Assembly (NCBI RefSeq): GCF_000305935.1
Contig: NC_018870.1
Span: forward strand, 1,351,001 to 1,415,000
Length of the DNA: 64,000 bases
Reading direction: 5' to 3'
From: Thermacetogenium phaeum DSM 12270
Lineage (GTDB): Bacteria > Bacillota > DSM-12270 > Thermacetogeniales > Thermacetogeniaceae
A program made the translations under genes and the position numbers. Under the pieces are notes generated by a model that worked only from the letters and a program-made list of their open reading frames with translations, did not search any database and was not told the origin of the DNA. Every line of letters begins with the position of its first letter. Position 1 is the stretch's first letter. This document shows positions 26,027 through 34,302 of this stretch, piece after piece.

Positions 26027-26247
26027 CTAGGAAGGATCATCGGGAAAGCCCGATTACCTCCGGAACCCACTCCGATAATATACCAATTCACAATTACACA
26101 AATACCCTCAGCCTTTCCGTTTCTGTCTAACGAAAATCAAAGCAGCTTGAGATATAGCAGGGTCCGAATTTAGAAATTTATCTGCAGTTTTATCTGCAGG
26201 GTCAACTGTTACAGCACACTCAGAGAATTGCCCCATTATGCATTGTT
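26027..26247. other. Intergenic debris between SPASM and cooS remnants
   Basis: No supported gene. There is a short repeat, ATCTGCAG, twice near 26180-26200. The sequence just after this stretch, up to about 26391, is in an open frame but shows no similarity to CooS, so the true break of cooS is near 26392. Confidence 0.45.
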
Positions 26248-27282
26248 ATGGCGGCGGTCGGGGAGGTCGTTTTTCTCAGTCGATCATTTTTTCTGTCGGG
26301 CTTTCCTGAAGCGCGATGGCGAATCCTGGTATGCTACCGAAGACATCCGGCACCGAGGAACTTACCTTCGGCCCGGGAAAATGTTAAAAAACTCAGTGAG
26401 TTCAACTGCACTTTGCCGGGGATTGAAGATATCTGCAGCAAATTCCTGGTCAAACAGTTCTGCCTGGATGATGTGGCCAAAAAGAAGAACGCCACTTTGC
26501 TTCCCTCTACCTTTGATAACGGCGTGGACATTGCCCGGCAGGTAGCCGAAGAAGCTGCCGCCAGCTATGAGAAGCGCCGCAAACGGGTAAATATTGATTT
26601 ACCTGAGCACGGTTACGATAATTCCCTGACCGGATTCGGCGAGAAAAACCTGCGCTCCTTCCTCGGCGGCAACTACGAACCTCTTCTCAAACTGATCGTA
26701 GACGGCAAGATTAAAGGAGTGGCCGCGATCGTCGGTTGTTCCAATCTGGCCGCAGGAGGCCATGACGTTTTCACCGCCGGGTTGACCAAAGAACTGATCG
26801 AGAACGATATCCTGGTGCTCTCCGCCGGATGTACCAGCGGCGGGCTGGCTAATCTGGGCTTCATGTCACCGCAGGCCGCAGAATCGGCCGGAAATAATTT
26901 ACGCCAGGTCTGTCAGTCACTCAATATACCTCCGGTTTTAAACTTCGGCCCCTGCCTGGGAATCGGCCGACTGGAGGAGGTGGCCACCGCTTTGGCCCGG
27001 GCGCTGAATGTAGATCTACCGCAACTGCCGCTGGTGTTATCCGCACCGCAGTGGCTTGAAGAGCAGGCCCTGGCCGACGGGTGCTTCGCCCTGGCTCTCG
27101 GATTGCCGCTTCATCTTTCTCTACCGCCTTTTATAACGGGAAGCGAATTGGTTACCAGGGTTCTCACCGAGAACCTGGTAGAGCTCACCGGAGGCAAGGT
27201 GATTATAGACGGAGACGTGAAATCAGCAGCGGCACAGCTGGTGGAGATCATCTCCCAAAAGAGAACAGCCTTGAAAATATAA
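26248..27282 (+). pseudogene. cooS: 5'-truncated CO dehydrogenase catalytic subunit (CooS)
   Basis: From about 26392 the protein is clearly the C-terminal half of a Ni-Fe CO dehydrogenase: LSEFNCTLPGIEDI, ICLDDVAKK-like, VAAIVGCSNLAAGGHD, LSAGCTSGGLANLGF, LNFGPCLGIGRLEEVA and LSAPQWLEEQALADG. Full CooS is about 630 residues; the B- and D-cluster cysteines and the C-cluster histidine region of the N-terminal half are gone. The first 48 codons of the open frame have no CooS similarity. Several C-cluster cysteines remain but the enzyme cannot be functional. A ferredoxin fragment follows 13 bp later, as in intact cooS-cooF operons. Confidence 0.88.
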
Positions 27283-27295
27283 GGGGGTGGCAGGT

Positions 27296-27415
27296 TTGAA
27301 GACCATAGTCGTACGCCCTGATTTATGCATGGGCTGTAAAAACTGTCAGTTTGCCTGTATGGTTGCTCCAGCAGGGACGGGTAGCAGGAATGAACATGGT
27401 AGGGAAAACCGTTGA
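27296..27415 (+). pseudogene. cooF: CooF-like ferredoxin, 3'-truncated
   Basis: A TTG start after AAGGGGGTGG opens a frame reading TIVVRPDLCMGCKNCQFACMVA, the first [4Fe-4S] motif (CxxCxxCxxxC) of a CooF-type electron carrier for CO dehydrogenase. Homology stops at about 27368, where the sequence switches to the 3' part of another gene, and the frame ends at 27415 after 39 codons. Normal CooF is about 150-190 residues with four clusters. Confidence 0.75.
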
Positions 27416-27723
27416 AATTGATGGTACTTTTGCCCACCAGTATACGATGTCATTCTTCGGTCTTCCCACAATTTCCTTCGGGTGGCCTGAACCTCCTGAA
27501 GACGGCTGCAGTGTGGAAATAGACATTTTCCCTGACTATTACTAAGAAGGTTATTTACAAAGAAGGACGCCTTCTGGGAGCAATCTTACAAGGGGATTTG
27601 GCGGGAGCCGGAACATTCGGTGCACTGATTAGCAATAAGATTGACATCTCCAATCAGCATGGAAAACTGTTGGAGACCAACTATAGTTATTACCTCACAC
27701 CGGAGAATGGAATCCGCAATTAG
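27369..27723 (+). pseudogene. 3' fragment of an FAD/NAD-dependent oxidoreductase
   Basis: The frame beginning near 27369 reads QQGRVAGMNMVGKTVEIDG then FFGLPTISFG, typical of the C-terminal end of the NirB-like/NADH oxidase flavoproteins found beside cooS-cooF. A +1 frame change at about 27532 is needed to continue: ITKKVIYKEGRLLGAILQGD, AGTFGALISNKIDIS, ending TAG 27723. The N-terminal FAD and NAD domains have been deleted and the rest joined directly to cooF. Non-functional. Confidence 0.72.
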
Positions 27724-27744
27724 AAGATAAAACATTCCCCCAAA

Positions 27745-27787
27745 AAGCCGTGGATGAATGACGCTCGTCCACGGTTATTTTTTGTTT
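27745..27787 (+). terminator. Rho-independent terminator of the former CODH operon
   Basis: CCGTGGA (27748-27754) pairs with TCCACGG (27768-27774), followed by TTATTTTTTG. It lies 25 bp after the oxidoreductase fragment. Confidence 0.8.
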
Positions 27788-28258
27788 CCCGTGGCTCGGC
27801 TGCTGAGCTGGTAGGTGGGTTGGAAGAAACCCATGCCAACTAACCTGCGGGAAGACAACCCGTAAGCAAAGATGGCACTGGTAGAAAGGGACTTCAACAT
27901 TGGGTTTTTCGAAATAGGTGGCTTTTCAGATTGGTAATTGTTGTATTAAACAAAAATATTCGTAGAAAAATTGTAAAGAAAAACAAAGGAATTTCTTCGA
28001 ATGTTCACAATGTTATATAAGGCCGCGTAGTTATATAGTTACCGAAGCAAAAGGTTGTGTTGTGGTTGGGGAAAGGGAATGGTAGCCCAGTTCAAAATTC
28101 TAATCCGCACAATTCCTCCTGTAGGGGAGAGGGAGGGGAGACTTTGTCCCGGTGAGCCGCCGAAAATAGCCATAAGGGAAACATTCTTAAGGGAAACATT
28201 CTTAGGTTTTTTAAAGATTTAAGACAATGGAATAGAACATTCGAAAGGAGAGACGAAC
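27788..28258. other. Non-coding region with hairpins and a 15-bp tandem repeat
   Basis: 470 bp without a supported gene. At about 27810-27885 there are stacked hairpins (GGGTT/AACCC near 27817-27832 and CGGG/CCCG near 27848-27862) that look like a structured RNA but match no class I know. At 28173-28202 the unit TAAGGGAAACATTCT is repeated twice in tandem. The promoter of the downstream flavoprotein pair must lie here but no clear -35/-10 was found. An AAGGAG ribosome binding site precedes the next ATG. Confidence 0.5.
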
Positions 28259-30505
28259 ATGGCTAATGATGAGAAACCAAAAACAGGCATCTCACGCAGG
28301 ACATTTCTTAAAGGAGCAGTTGTCGGCGCGGCCGGAGTAGCTTCAGGCGGATTGTTAGCTGGTTGCGGCGGAAAAGAGCAGCCATCAGAAAGTACTGGTG
28401 CTGCGACACCCAGTGGCGCAGATAAAAGAGAGCTGATAGCGGCGGCCTATGTCAATCCGCAAGATTATAACTACCGTCAAAAAACCACCGACTTCAAGAC
28501 GCTGTTTTCGCCCTTGAAGATCGGCCCGCTTAAACTCAACCACCGCATGATTAAATCCGCTGCCGGATCGGCCACTTATTTGGCTGGACCTACTGATGAG
28601 TTGCTCCAGTACTATATACAGTTTGCCAAAGGCGGTGTTGAGTTAATCTGGGTAGAAAAAATTCCTTGGTTAGAGCCACCTGCAGACGGCAGCGCAGTAC
28701 CCCGGGAAAATGTTGAATTCGGCAAGAAACTCGTTAAGGAGTGCGGCAAATACGGCGCCAAGCTCGGTTATCAGACATATGGGCCCCCACCGAAACCGGT
28801 TGGCGAAATGACGTCCGAAGACATCGCCGGGGCCCAAGCCCGTATTGTGGCCATCGCTAAGTTAATTCAGCAAATGGGCTTTGTAGGTTTGGAGATCAAC
28901 GCCGCCGGCTTTAACCTCGGCGCGCATTTCCTTTCGCGTTTCCACAACAACCGCACTGACAAATACGGTGCAGGCAGTCTGGAAAATCGTGCTCGCTTCG
29001 TGACCGAATGCATCGAAAAAATCAAAAAAGCCTGTGGCAAAGACTTTATCGTTCAAGTATTGATGAACTGCATCGAAGAAAACGACAACCTCACCAACAA
29101 CGCTACCTTGGCGACGTTAGATAAAGATGTTACCACACCGCACAATAGAGTAATGACTATTGAAGAAGGCATCGAAATTGCCAAGTTGTTCGAGGCTGCT
29201 GGTTGCGATTCGATGCATCTGCGCTTAGGTCCTCTCGACAACCATCCTTGTCAATTCGCCGGCGACCTTTACTTTATCTTAAACGGTATAGAGGGCGCAA
29301 CCGGTTTTGGTACCCAGTGGGATTTCTCAAGGCATTGGCAAGGCCAGTTGATCGGCAACCACAGTGGCGCCGGCATGACGCTCAACATTGTCGCGCGCTA
29401 CAAAAAAGCGCTCAGCATTCCTTGCGGCGCCGTCACCTACATGGATCCGGCCCATGCCCCGGCTTATTTCGAGAAGGCACTCGCCGACGGCAAGGTCGAC
29501 TTCTATATGATGAACCGCCCGCTTACCGTTGACCCCGAATACGTCAATAAACTGAAAAAGGGGCGCATCGACGAAATCGCCCCCTGCACGCGTTGTTTAC
29601 ACTGCCACGTTGGCTCAAACGAGATGAACCGCGAGATGGCCTATTGCCGCGTTAACGCCCTGACGCAACGCGTAATGACCGACAAGGGCCCGAAGACCTA
29701 TGAGCTCGAACCGGCTGCAACTCCAAAGAAGGTCATGGTTATCGGCGGCGGCCCTGCCGGTATGGAAGCTGCCCGCATCGCAGCCGCCCGTGGTCACAAA
29801 GTCACGCTCTATGAAAAGAAAGGTACGCTCGGAGGCAAGCTCACCTTTGCCAGCATGGTCAAAGGACCTCACGAAAACCTTGACGACCTTAAGGCTTACC
29901 TGATCAGACAACTGGAGATTAACGGGGTGAAGGTTGTTTTGAATAAGGAAGTCGACGCCGAGTTTATTAACAGTGAAGCCCCCGATGTCGTAATCCTTGC
30001 AGTCGGCGCTTTGCCGGGCAAGGTGGGCGTGAGTGGCGGTAACGTGCCGATTATCGAGTATGACCAATTTATGAGCAAGGACACCGGCAATAACGTCGTG
30101 GTATTCGGCTCAAACGCCCAGGCCTTTGACTGCGCTTTGTGGCTGACGGTGCGCAAGAAGAAAGTCACCATTGTGACGCCGAACCCCAACGAGGAGCTCG
30201 ACAAGCAGCAGTCTCAGCACGCCAAACGATTTATGACCACAGCGCTCTATTCTCTGGGTGTAAAAGTCTATCCGGGATCCAAGATCAAGGAAATCGGCGA
30301 CGGCCAGATCACCATTGTAACAGATACCGGTGTTGAGACCGTCATCCCCGCAGACTCAATCATCAACGCCGCCGACTTGTTGCCGAACAAGTCTTTGCTT
30401 GAAGGTATTTCAGTGAAAGAGAAATACGCAATCGGCGACTGCAATGAACCGTATAACATTGCTATGGCAATCCGCGCCGGAAACGATGTGGGCCGCGCTG
30501 TGTAA
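28259..30505 (+). CDS. Tat-exported OYE-like FMN/FAD iron-sulfur reductase (lipoprotein)
   Basis: 748-residue flavoprotein of the 2,4-dienoyl-CoA reductase/trimethylamine dehydrogenase type, unusual in being exported. Residues 10-40 hold a twin-arginine signal (SRRTFLKG) followed by a lipobox (LLAGC), so it should be anchored outside the membrane. The FMN TIM barrel spans about 80-430 (FSPLKIGPLKLNHRMIKSA, FHNNRTDKYGAGSLENRARF). An iron-sulfur motif, CTRCLHC with a later Cys, is near 445. An FAD/NAD-binding module follows (MVIGGGPAGMEAARIAAARG). The OYE catalytic HxxH position reads INAAGFN. It probably acts as an electron-transfer or enoate reductase in anaerobic respiration; the substrate is unknown. 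It pairs with the next gene. Confidence 0.85.
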   Translation: MANDEKPKTGISRRTFLKGAVVGAAGVASGGLLAGCGGKEQPSESTGAATPSGADKRELIAAAYVNPQDYNYRQKTTDFKTLFSPLKIGPLKLNHRMIKSAAGSATYLAGPTDELLQYYIQFAKGGVELIWVEKIPWLEPPADGSAVPRENVEFGKKLVKECGKYGAKLGYQTYGPPPKPVGEMTSEDIAGAQARIVAIAKLIQQMGFVGLEINAAGFNLGAHFLSRFHNNRTDKYGAGSLENRARFVTECIEKIKKACGKDFIVQVLMNCIEENDNLTNNATLATLDKDVTTPHNRVMTIEEGIEIAKLFEAAGCDSMHLRLGPLDNHPCQFAGDLYFILNGIEGATGFGTQWDFSRHWQGQLIGNHSGAGMTLNIVARYKKALSIPCGAVTYMDPAHAPAYFEKALADGKVDFYMMNRPLTVDPEYVNKLKKGRIDEIAPCTRCLHCHVGSNEMNREMAYCRVNALTQRVMTDKGPKTYELEPAATPKKVMVIGGGPAGMEAARIAAARGHKVTLYEKKGTLGGKLTFASMVKGPHENLDDLKAYLIRQLEINGVKVVLNKEVDAEFINSEAPDVVILAVGALPGKVGVSGGNVPIIEYDQFMSKDTGNNVVVFGSNAQAFDCALWLTVRKKKVTIVTPNPNEELDKQQSQHAKRFMTTALYSLGVKVYPGSKIKEIGDGQITIVTDTGVETVIPADSIINAADLLPNKSLLEGISVKEKYAIGDCNEPYNIAMAIRAGNDVGRAV

Positions 30506-30572
30506 AAGGCGTTGTTGTGTGATGTAATATTCGAAGTATACTTTTGGAAAACATGGGGAGGATGGACAGAAA

Positions 30573-32174
30573 ATGGAGAAAGAGAAAAAGGGAATTTCAC
30601 GCAGAAGTTTCCTGAAAGGGGTGGCGGTAGGTGCGGCAGGCATAGCCGCGGCAGGAGCTTTGGCCGGCTGCGGACAGCAGGAGAAACCCCATCCTGACTC
30701 TAATGCTGAAAAACAAACAGGATACAGCTGGGAGGTGCCGCCGGAGCCGATCCCCGAGAAAGAGATCAAGAAGACGGTTACCTCGGACGTAGTGGTAATC
30801 GGGGCGGGGGTGTCGGGCTTGATGGCGGCCTTAGCGGCAGTAGAGTCGAATGTTAAAACTGTGCTCATTGAAAAACATTCCTCTTTTACGGCCCGCGGTG
30901 GCCATAACGGGGCCATCGGCAGCAAGCTGCAGAAGAAGCTAGGGATTGAAATTGACAAGGCGCAAGTGGTCAGGGATCTGGTAAGATGGGCCGGAACTAA
31001 GGTTGATGAGCGACTGATCATGCTTTGGGCAGATAAGAGCGGGGAAGTTATGGACTACCTGATAGATATGGCCGAGGCTGAAGGCATGGAAGTCACCATG
31101 TTTAACAGTGGAAGCAGTGATAAGTACTACACCGAGTATGTGACGGCCCATATGTTCGGTGGTATGAACGAAGCCAATCTGGCCGGTATGTTGGAGAAGA
31201 AGATCCGACAAAAGGGCGGGGATATCTATTACAAGACACCAGCAGTGCAGCTGATCCGGAAAGAAGGCGGCCGTGTTACCGGAGTTATCGCTGGCGAGGA
31301 AGGCAATTACACGTTATTTAACGCAAGAAAGGCTGTGGTGCTCTGCACCGGAGATTATGGGAACAACAAGGAGATGCTGGAGAGGTTCTGTCCCAAGGCG
31401 CTGGATGTAGATATGAATGTTTATGCCCCTGCTTTGAACACCGGAGACGGCCATAAAATGGGGCTCTGGATCGGGGCGGCCCTGCAGGAGGAGGAACCCC
31501 ATGCGCCCATGATCCACAACCTTGGTGGCGCACCAATGACCTCCAATCCGTTCCTCCGTGTTAATGCCCTGGGTGAGCGCTACCAGAATGAGGATGTGCC
31601 GGTGCCCTATATTTGTAACGCCATCTCCCGACAACCGCGCAATATCGCTTGGGTGGTATTTGATGGAAAGTTTGCAGATGATGCCCCAAAGATGGGCGGA
31701 GGATTTGCACGAGAACCGATGGTTACGCAGGAGACGCTTAAAGCTTTGGAAAAGGCTATTGGCAACAAAACGGCAGTTAAGGCCGACACCATCGAGGATC
31801 TGGCCCAAAAGATGGGTGTTCCTGTGGAGAGCTTCCGAGCCACCGTGGAGAGATACAACCAGTTGGCGAAGATGGGAGTAGACCTCGATTTCGGGAAGAA
31901 TCCCAGGATGCTTACCACCATTGAGCAGCCGCCTTTTTACGCCGCCAAGATACCGACAGCGCTTCTGGTGGTCCTGGGTGGATTCAAGGTGAATACTAAG
32001 ATGCAGGTACTGGATACCAAAGGGAAAATCATTCCGGGGCTTTATGCAGCAGGAAACGTGACGGGCGATTTCTTCGCTAATGATTATCCCGTAATCTGCC
32101 CGGGGCTTAGCCATGGGCGTGCTTTGACATTTGGTCGCATCGCCGGTTTAAATGCCGCCGCTGAGAAAGTTTGA
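30573..32174 (+). CDS. Tat-exported FAD-dependent reductase, fumarate reductase/urocanate reductase-like
   Basis: 533-residue flavoprotein with a twin-arginine signal (SRRSFLKG) and lipobox (ALAGCG), so also exported and lipid-anchored. The FAD_binding_2 domain begins VVVIGAGVSGLMAALAAVES near 70-89; the cap domain lies in the middle; the C-terminal FAD contact is GLYAAGNVTGDFF near 489-501. Family members reduce fumarate, urocanate, methacrylate or steroid double bonds. No heme motif is present, so electrons must come from a partner, plausibly the OYE-like protein 67 bp upstream. A GGAGG site precedes ATG 30573. Confidence 0.85.
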   Translation: MEKEKKGISRRSFLKGVAVGAAGIAAAGALAGCGQQEKPHPDSNAEKQTGYSWEVPPEPIPEKEIKKTVTSDVVVIGAGVSGLMAALAAVESNVKTVLIEKHSSFTARGGHNGAIGSKLQKKLGIEIDKAQVVRDLVRWAGTKVDERLIMLWADKSGEVMDYLIDMAEAEGMEVTMFNSGSSDKYYTEYVTAHMFGGMNEANLAGMLEKKIRQKGGDIYYKTPAVQLIRKEGGRVTGVIAGEEGNYTLFNARKAVVLCTGDYGNNKEMLERFCPKALDVDMNVYAPALNTGDGHKMGLWIGAALQEEEPHAPMIHNLGGAPMTSNPFLRVNALGERYQNEDVPVPYICNAISRQPRNIAWVVFDGKFADDAPKMGGGFAREPMVTQETLKALEKAIGNKTAVKADTIEDLAQKMGVPVESFRATVERYNQLAKMGVDLDFGKNPRMLTTIEQPPFYAAKIPTALLVVLGGFKVNTKMQVLDTKGKIIPGLYAAGNVTGDFFANDYPVICPGLSHGRALTFGRIAGLNAAAEKV

Positions 32175-32242
32175 TCGAAATAATTGGGGGATATAATCCC
32201 TGTTTACGGAAAATCAAAAAAACTAATAATGGCAGGAGAAAG

Positions 32243-32405
32243 GAATAGGTTCCGCTTTTTGAGGGCTTGCAAGTGAGAATAGGGGAGAACCGGGGGAAAA
32301 TCCCGGACGAACCGCCGCTGTGAAGAGGAATGACTGGAGATACTGCTCCCTACGGGAATAGGGGCTAAGGCGTGGTCTCCGAATCAGGAGACCTACCTGA
32401 AGAGG
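32243..32405 (+). promoter_or_regulatory. Cobalamin (B12) riboswitch
   Basis: The leader has the conserved B12 riboswitch elements in order: GGTTCC, AGGGGAGAACCGGGGGAAAATCCCGG (32281-32306 region), the B12 box GAACCGCCGCTGTG (32309-32322), and the 3' segment GGCGTGGTCTCCGAATCAGGAGACCTACCT. An intrinsic terminator follows 36 nt later, the expression platform for a transcriptional off-switch. No cobalamin-related gene follows: the next complete gene is an IS110 transposase on the opposite strand. The riboswitch thus seems orphaned. Confidence 0.9.
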
Positions 32406-32441
32406 TTAGACTCTGCAATATAAGTGCAATGGATGATGGTT

Positions 32442-32476
32442 AAGTCCACGCTCTATTTCAGCGTGGACTTTTATGT
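32442..32476 (+). terminator. Terminator of the B12 riboswitch
   Basis: AAGTCCACGC (32442-32451) pairs perfectly with GCGTGGACTT (32461-32470), followed by TTATGT. Ten-base-pair stem. Confidence 0.85.
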
Positions 32477-32853
32477 GCGCCCGGCATAGACGGGGTTCCT
32501 TGTACATGTAGTTAGTTAAATCCTGTTTGCCGGGTGCAATAGTTCCCGCTCTGAATTACGAGACTCCCTGCCGGGAGCACCCTGTTAATAACATTCATAG
32601 AAATATTTAATAAACTTCAGAAAGCAGGAGCTGACAGATAATAAAAGAAAACTTTCCACACAAGAATTTGTCGAAAAATCTGCCAATAAATCGAAGAAGA
32701 CCTTCTATGTCAATGAGAAAATTAAATTTTTTCACTGTTAGTATAAACATTTACAGCCTTTAAAGGACAAAGCATCCCCTTGCGCCTAGCGTGGGTTGGT
32801 TCAAACCCTGTCCCGCTGGCGGCTTTAGAACATTGACAACTAAATACCAGACC
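32477..32853. other. Gene-free region between the B12 riboswitch and IS110 transposase
   Basis: 377 bp with no supported gene. The part close to 32853 probably includes the 3' end of the IS110 element; a GGGTT/AACCC hairpin near 32792-32812 sits within GC-rich sequence that contrasts with the AT-rich DNA to its left (32590-32770). I cannot fix the element boundary by eye. Confidence 0.4.
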
Positions 32854-34062
32854 TCACGCTACCCGGTTAAAATGCCTGGAGCGGGCGGCAATGAATGCAG
32901 CTTCGTCGTAGCAAGTGCGGTTTTTCCACATGGCAAAGATAATCCTGACCCAGATGTTCGCCAGAGCCCGCAAAGCTTCGTGGTGAGTTTTCCCCTGGCA
33001 TCTCTTCGCATAGTAATACTCCCTTGCCCAGGGAACCCACCTGATGCTCTGGAAGGAAAAGAGATGCATTACCCGCCGGAAAGGTTTGACGCAGGACTTG
33101 CGCTGTCTGGCAAATCGGTACTTGCCGCTCTGAAAGAGCACAGGCGAGGTGCCCGCTAAAGCCTGAACCACAGCTGCGTTCTCGTAACGGTCACGTTCGT
33201 CGCCCCACTCCGCCAGCAGTCTTGGCGCCAGTCTTCTGGCCGCTCCAGGAAGGCTAGCGAAGATTTTGCTGTCGGAGTGCTGCTGAAAAAGGCGGTCGAT
33301 CTCCTTATCATAAGCGGCTATCTGCTCCTTAACCACCTCCAGCTGGCCCACCAGGGCGAGCATCAAGCGGCACTTTGCCCGCACGGTGGGAGCGCTGGCA
33401 TTAAGCTGTGGTTCCTGTGCCTTCTGCCAGATGGAGATGGCCGTTTGGTTGGGTCTGGGATGCTTATGCTTTTTCAGAAAAGCGGCTATCTCCGGAACGG
33501 TAGCTTCCCTTACCAGCTCCGGGGTTGGATAGCGCTTGTAAAACTCCAGAGCTACCGGTAGGGTTGGTTTTGAGAAGAATTCGAGGGCCGCCGGGTAATA
33601 TTCCTTCAAGCAGGCAATGAGCTTGTTGTTCAGGCGGGTGGATTCCTGGATCAGGCTGTCCTGATCCCTGGTCAATATCTTTAGCTCGCAGACCAGTTCA
33701 GTATCCGGCTTTAGCCTCTTTAGCTGCGCCAGATCGGACCGGCCGATGCTAGCCAGAAGACGGGCATCGATGGGGTCGCTCTTCGCCCCTGAGGGCTTAC
33801 GCCGGTAATCCACAACCTTCGGGTTCAAGGGGTAAACCGGGAAACCGGCTTCCAAAAGAAACTGCACTAAAAGGCCGTTTTTGGTTTCCACCAGACAGGC
33901 GAAGCTCTCTGGATCGGGGTTGATGCCCAATAGTGTTTGTTTCAACTGCTCTAAGCCTTCCCTATTATGGGGAACGGTGAAGTATTTTAGCTCTTGGCCT
34001 TTTTCATCAAGCACGGCTACGTCATGATGCAAGTCAGCCCAGTCAATTCCTACAAAGTACAT
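32854..34062 (-). CDS. IS110-family transposase
   Basis: 402-residue DEDD recombinase. The N-terminal RuvC-like domain begins MYFVGIDWADLHHDVAVLD and contains VYPLNPKVVDYRRKPSGAKSDPIDARLLA (key residues near 75-103). The C-terminal Tnp20 domain has FASLPGAARRLAPRLLAEWGDE near 266-287 and the serine region GTSPVLFQSGK near 303-313. IS110 enzymes integrate as circles using a bridge RNA encoded in the element's non-coding end. ATG 34062 lies eight bases after GGAGG; an upstream GTG at 34077 overlaps that site. The open frame is intact, so the element may be active. Confidence 0.9.
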   Translation of the reverse strand: MYFVGIDWADLHHDVAVLDEKGQELKYFTVPHNREGLEQLKQTLLGINPDPESFACLVETKNGLLVQFLLEAGFPVYPLNPKVVDYRRKPSGAKSDPIDARLLASIGRSDLAQLKRLKPDTELVCELKILTRDQDSLIQESTRLNNKLIACLKEYYPAALEFFSKPTLPVALEFYKRYPTPELVREATVPEIAAFLKKHKHPRPNQTAISIWQKAQEPQLNASAPTVRAKCRLMLALVGQLEVVKEQIAAYDKEIDRLFQQHSDSKIFASLPGAARRLAPRLLAEWGDERDRYENAAVVQALAGTSPVLFQSGKYRFARQRKSCVKPFRRVMHLFSFQSIRWVPWAREYYYAKRCQGKTHHEALRALANIWVRIIFAMWKNRTCYDEAAFIAARSRHFNRVA

Positions 34063-34084
34063 GTTTAGAACCTCCACAGAAAGA

Positions 34085-34240
34085 ATTTTGCTGCAGACTG
34101 GCAGTGGGCCTTATCTAACGGCGGTGCTCGAAGCACAACCCTTCTATGAACCGCAGTCTGCAAATTTAGTCCGGGAAAGGTAACTCTTCCGAAAGCAGTC
34201 GAACTGCCAGGAGGTGGAATCCTTTTCCCGGAAACCTTTG
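34085..34240 (-). ncRNA. Candidate IS110 bridge RNA region
   Basis: The non-coding stretch just upstream of the IS110 transposase start is densely structured. TGCAGACTG (34092-34100) pairs with CAGTCTGCA (34154-34162), enclosing GTGCT/AGCAC (34124-34136). CCGGGAAA (34171-34178) pairs with TTTCCCGG (34224-34231), enclosing GCAGT/ACTGC (34195-34207). Two stem-loops with internal loops upstream of the transposase is the arrangement of IS110 bridge RNAs. Strand and exact ends are inferred. Confidence 0.45.
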
Positions 34241-34252
34241 AACTATCTTTGC

Positions 34253-34284
34253 CAACTTAGGCAGGTATTCCTGCCACTAAGTTG
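34253..34284. repeat. Large palindrome at the IS110 flank
   Basis: CAACTTAGGCAGG and CCTGCCACTAAGTTG form a nearly perfect inverted repeat with a TATT centre. It lies between the candidate bridge RNA and the broken deacetylase gene and may mark the element end, its insertion target, or an old terminator. Confidence 0.55.
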
Positions 34285-34302
34285 AGTTTAACAGATAAGG
34301 GG

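Noticed and set aside
28862..29056. Antisense frames within the OYE-like reductase gene
   Set aside because: They are shadow frames of a well-supported gene with clear FMN- and FAD-binding motifs on the + strand.
32784..32820. tRNA fragment or attachment site suggested by GGTTCAAACCC
   Set aside because: It resembles a T-arm, but no acceptor or anticodon stem can be built around it; it is a simple GGGTT/AACCC hairpin near the IS110 end.
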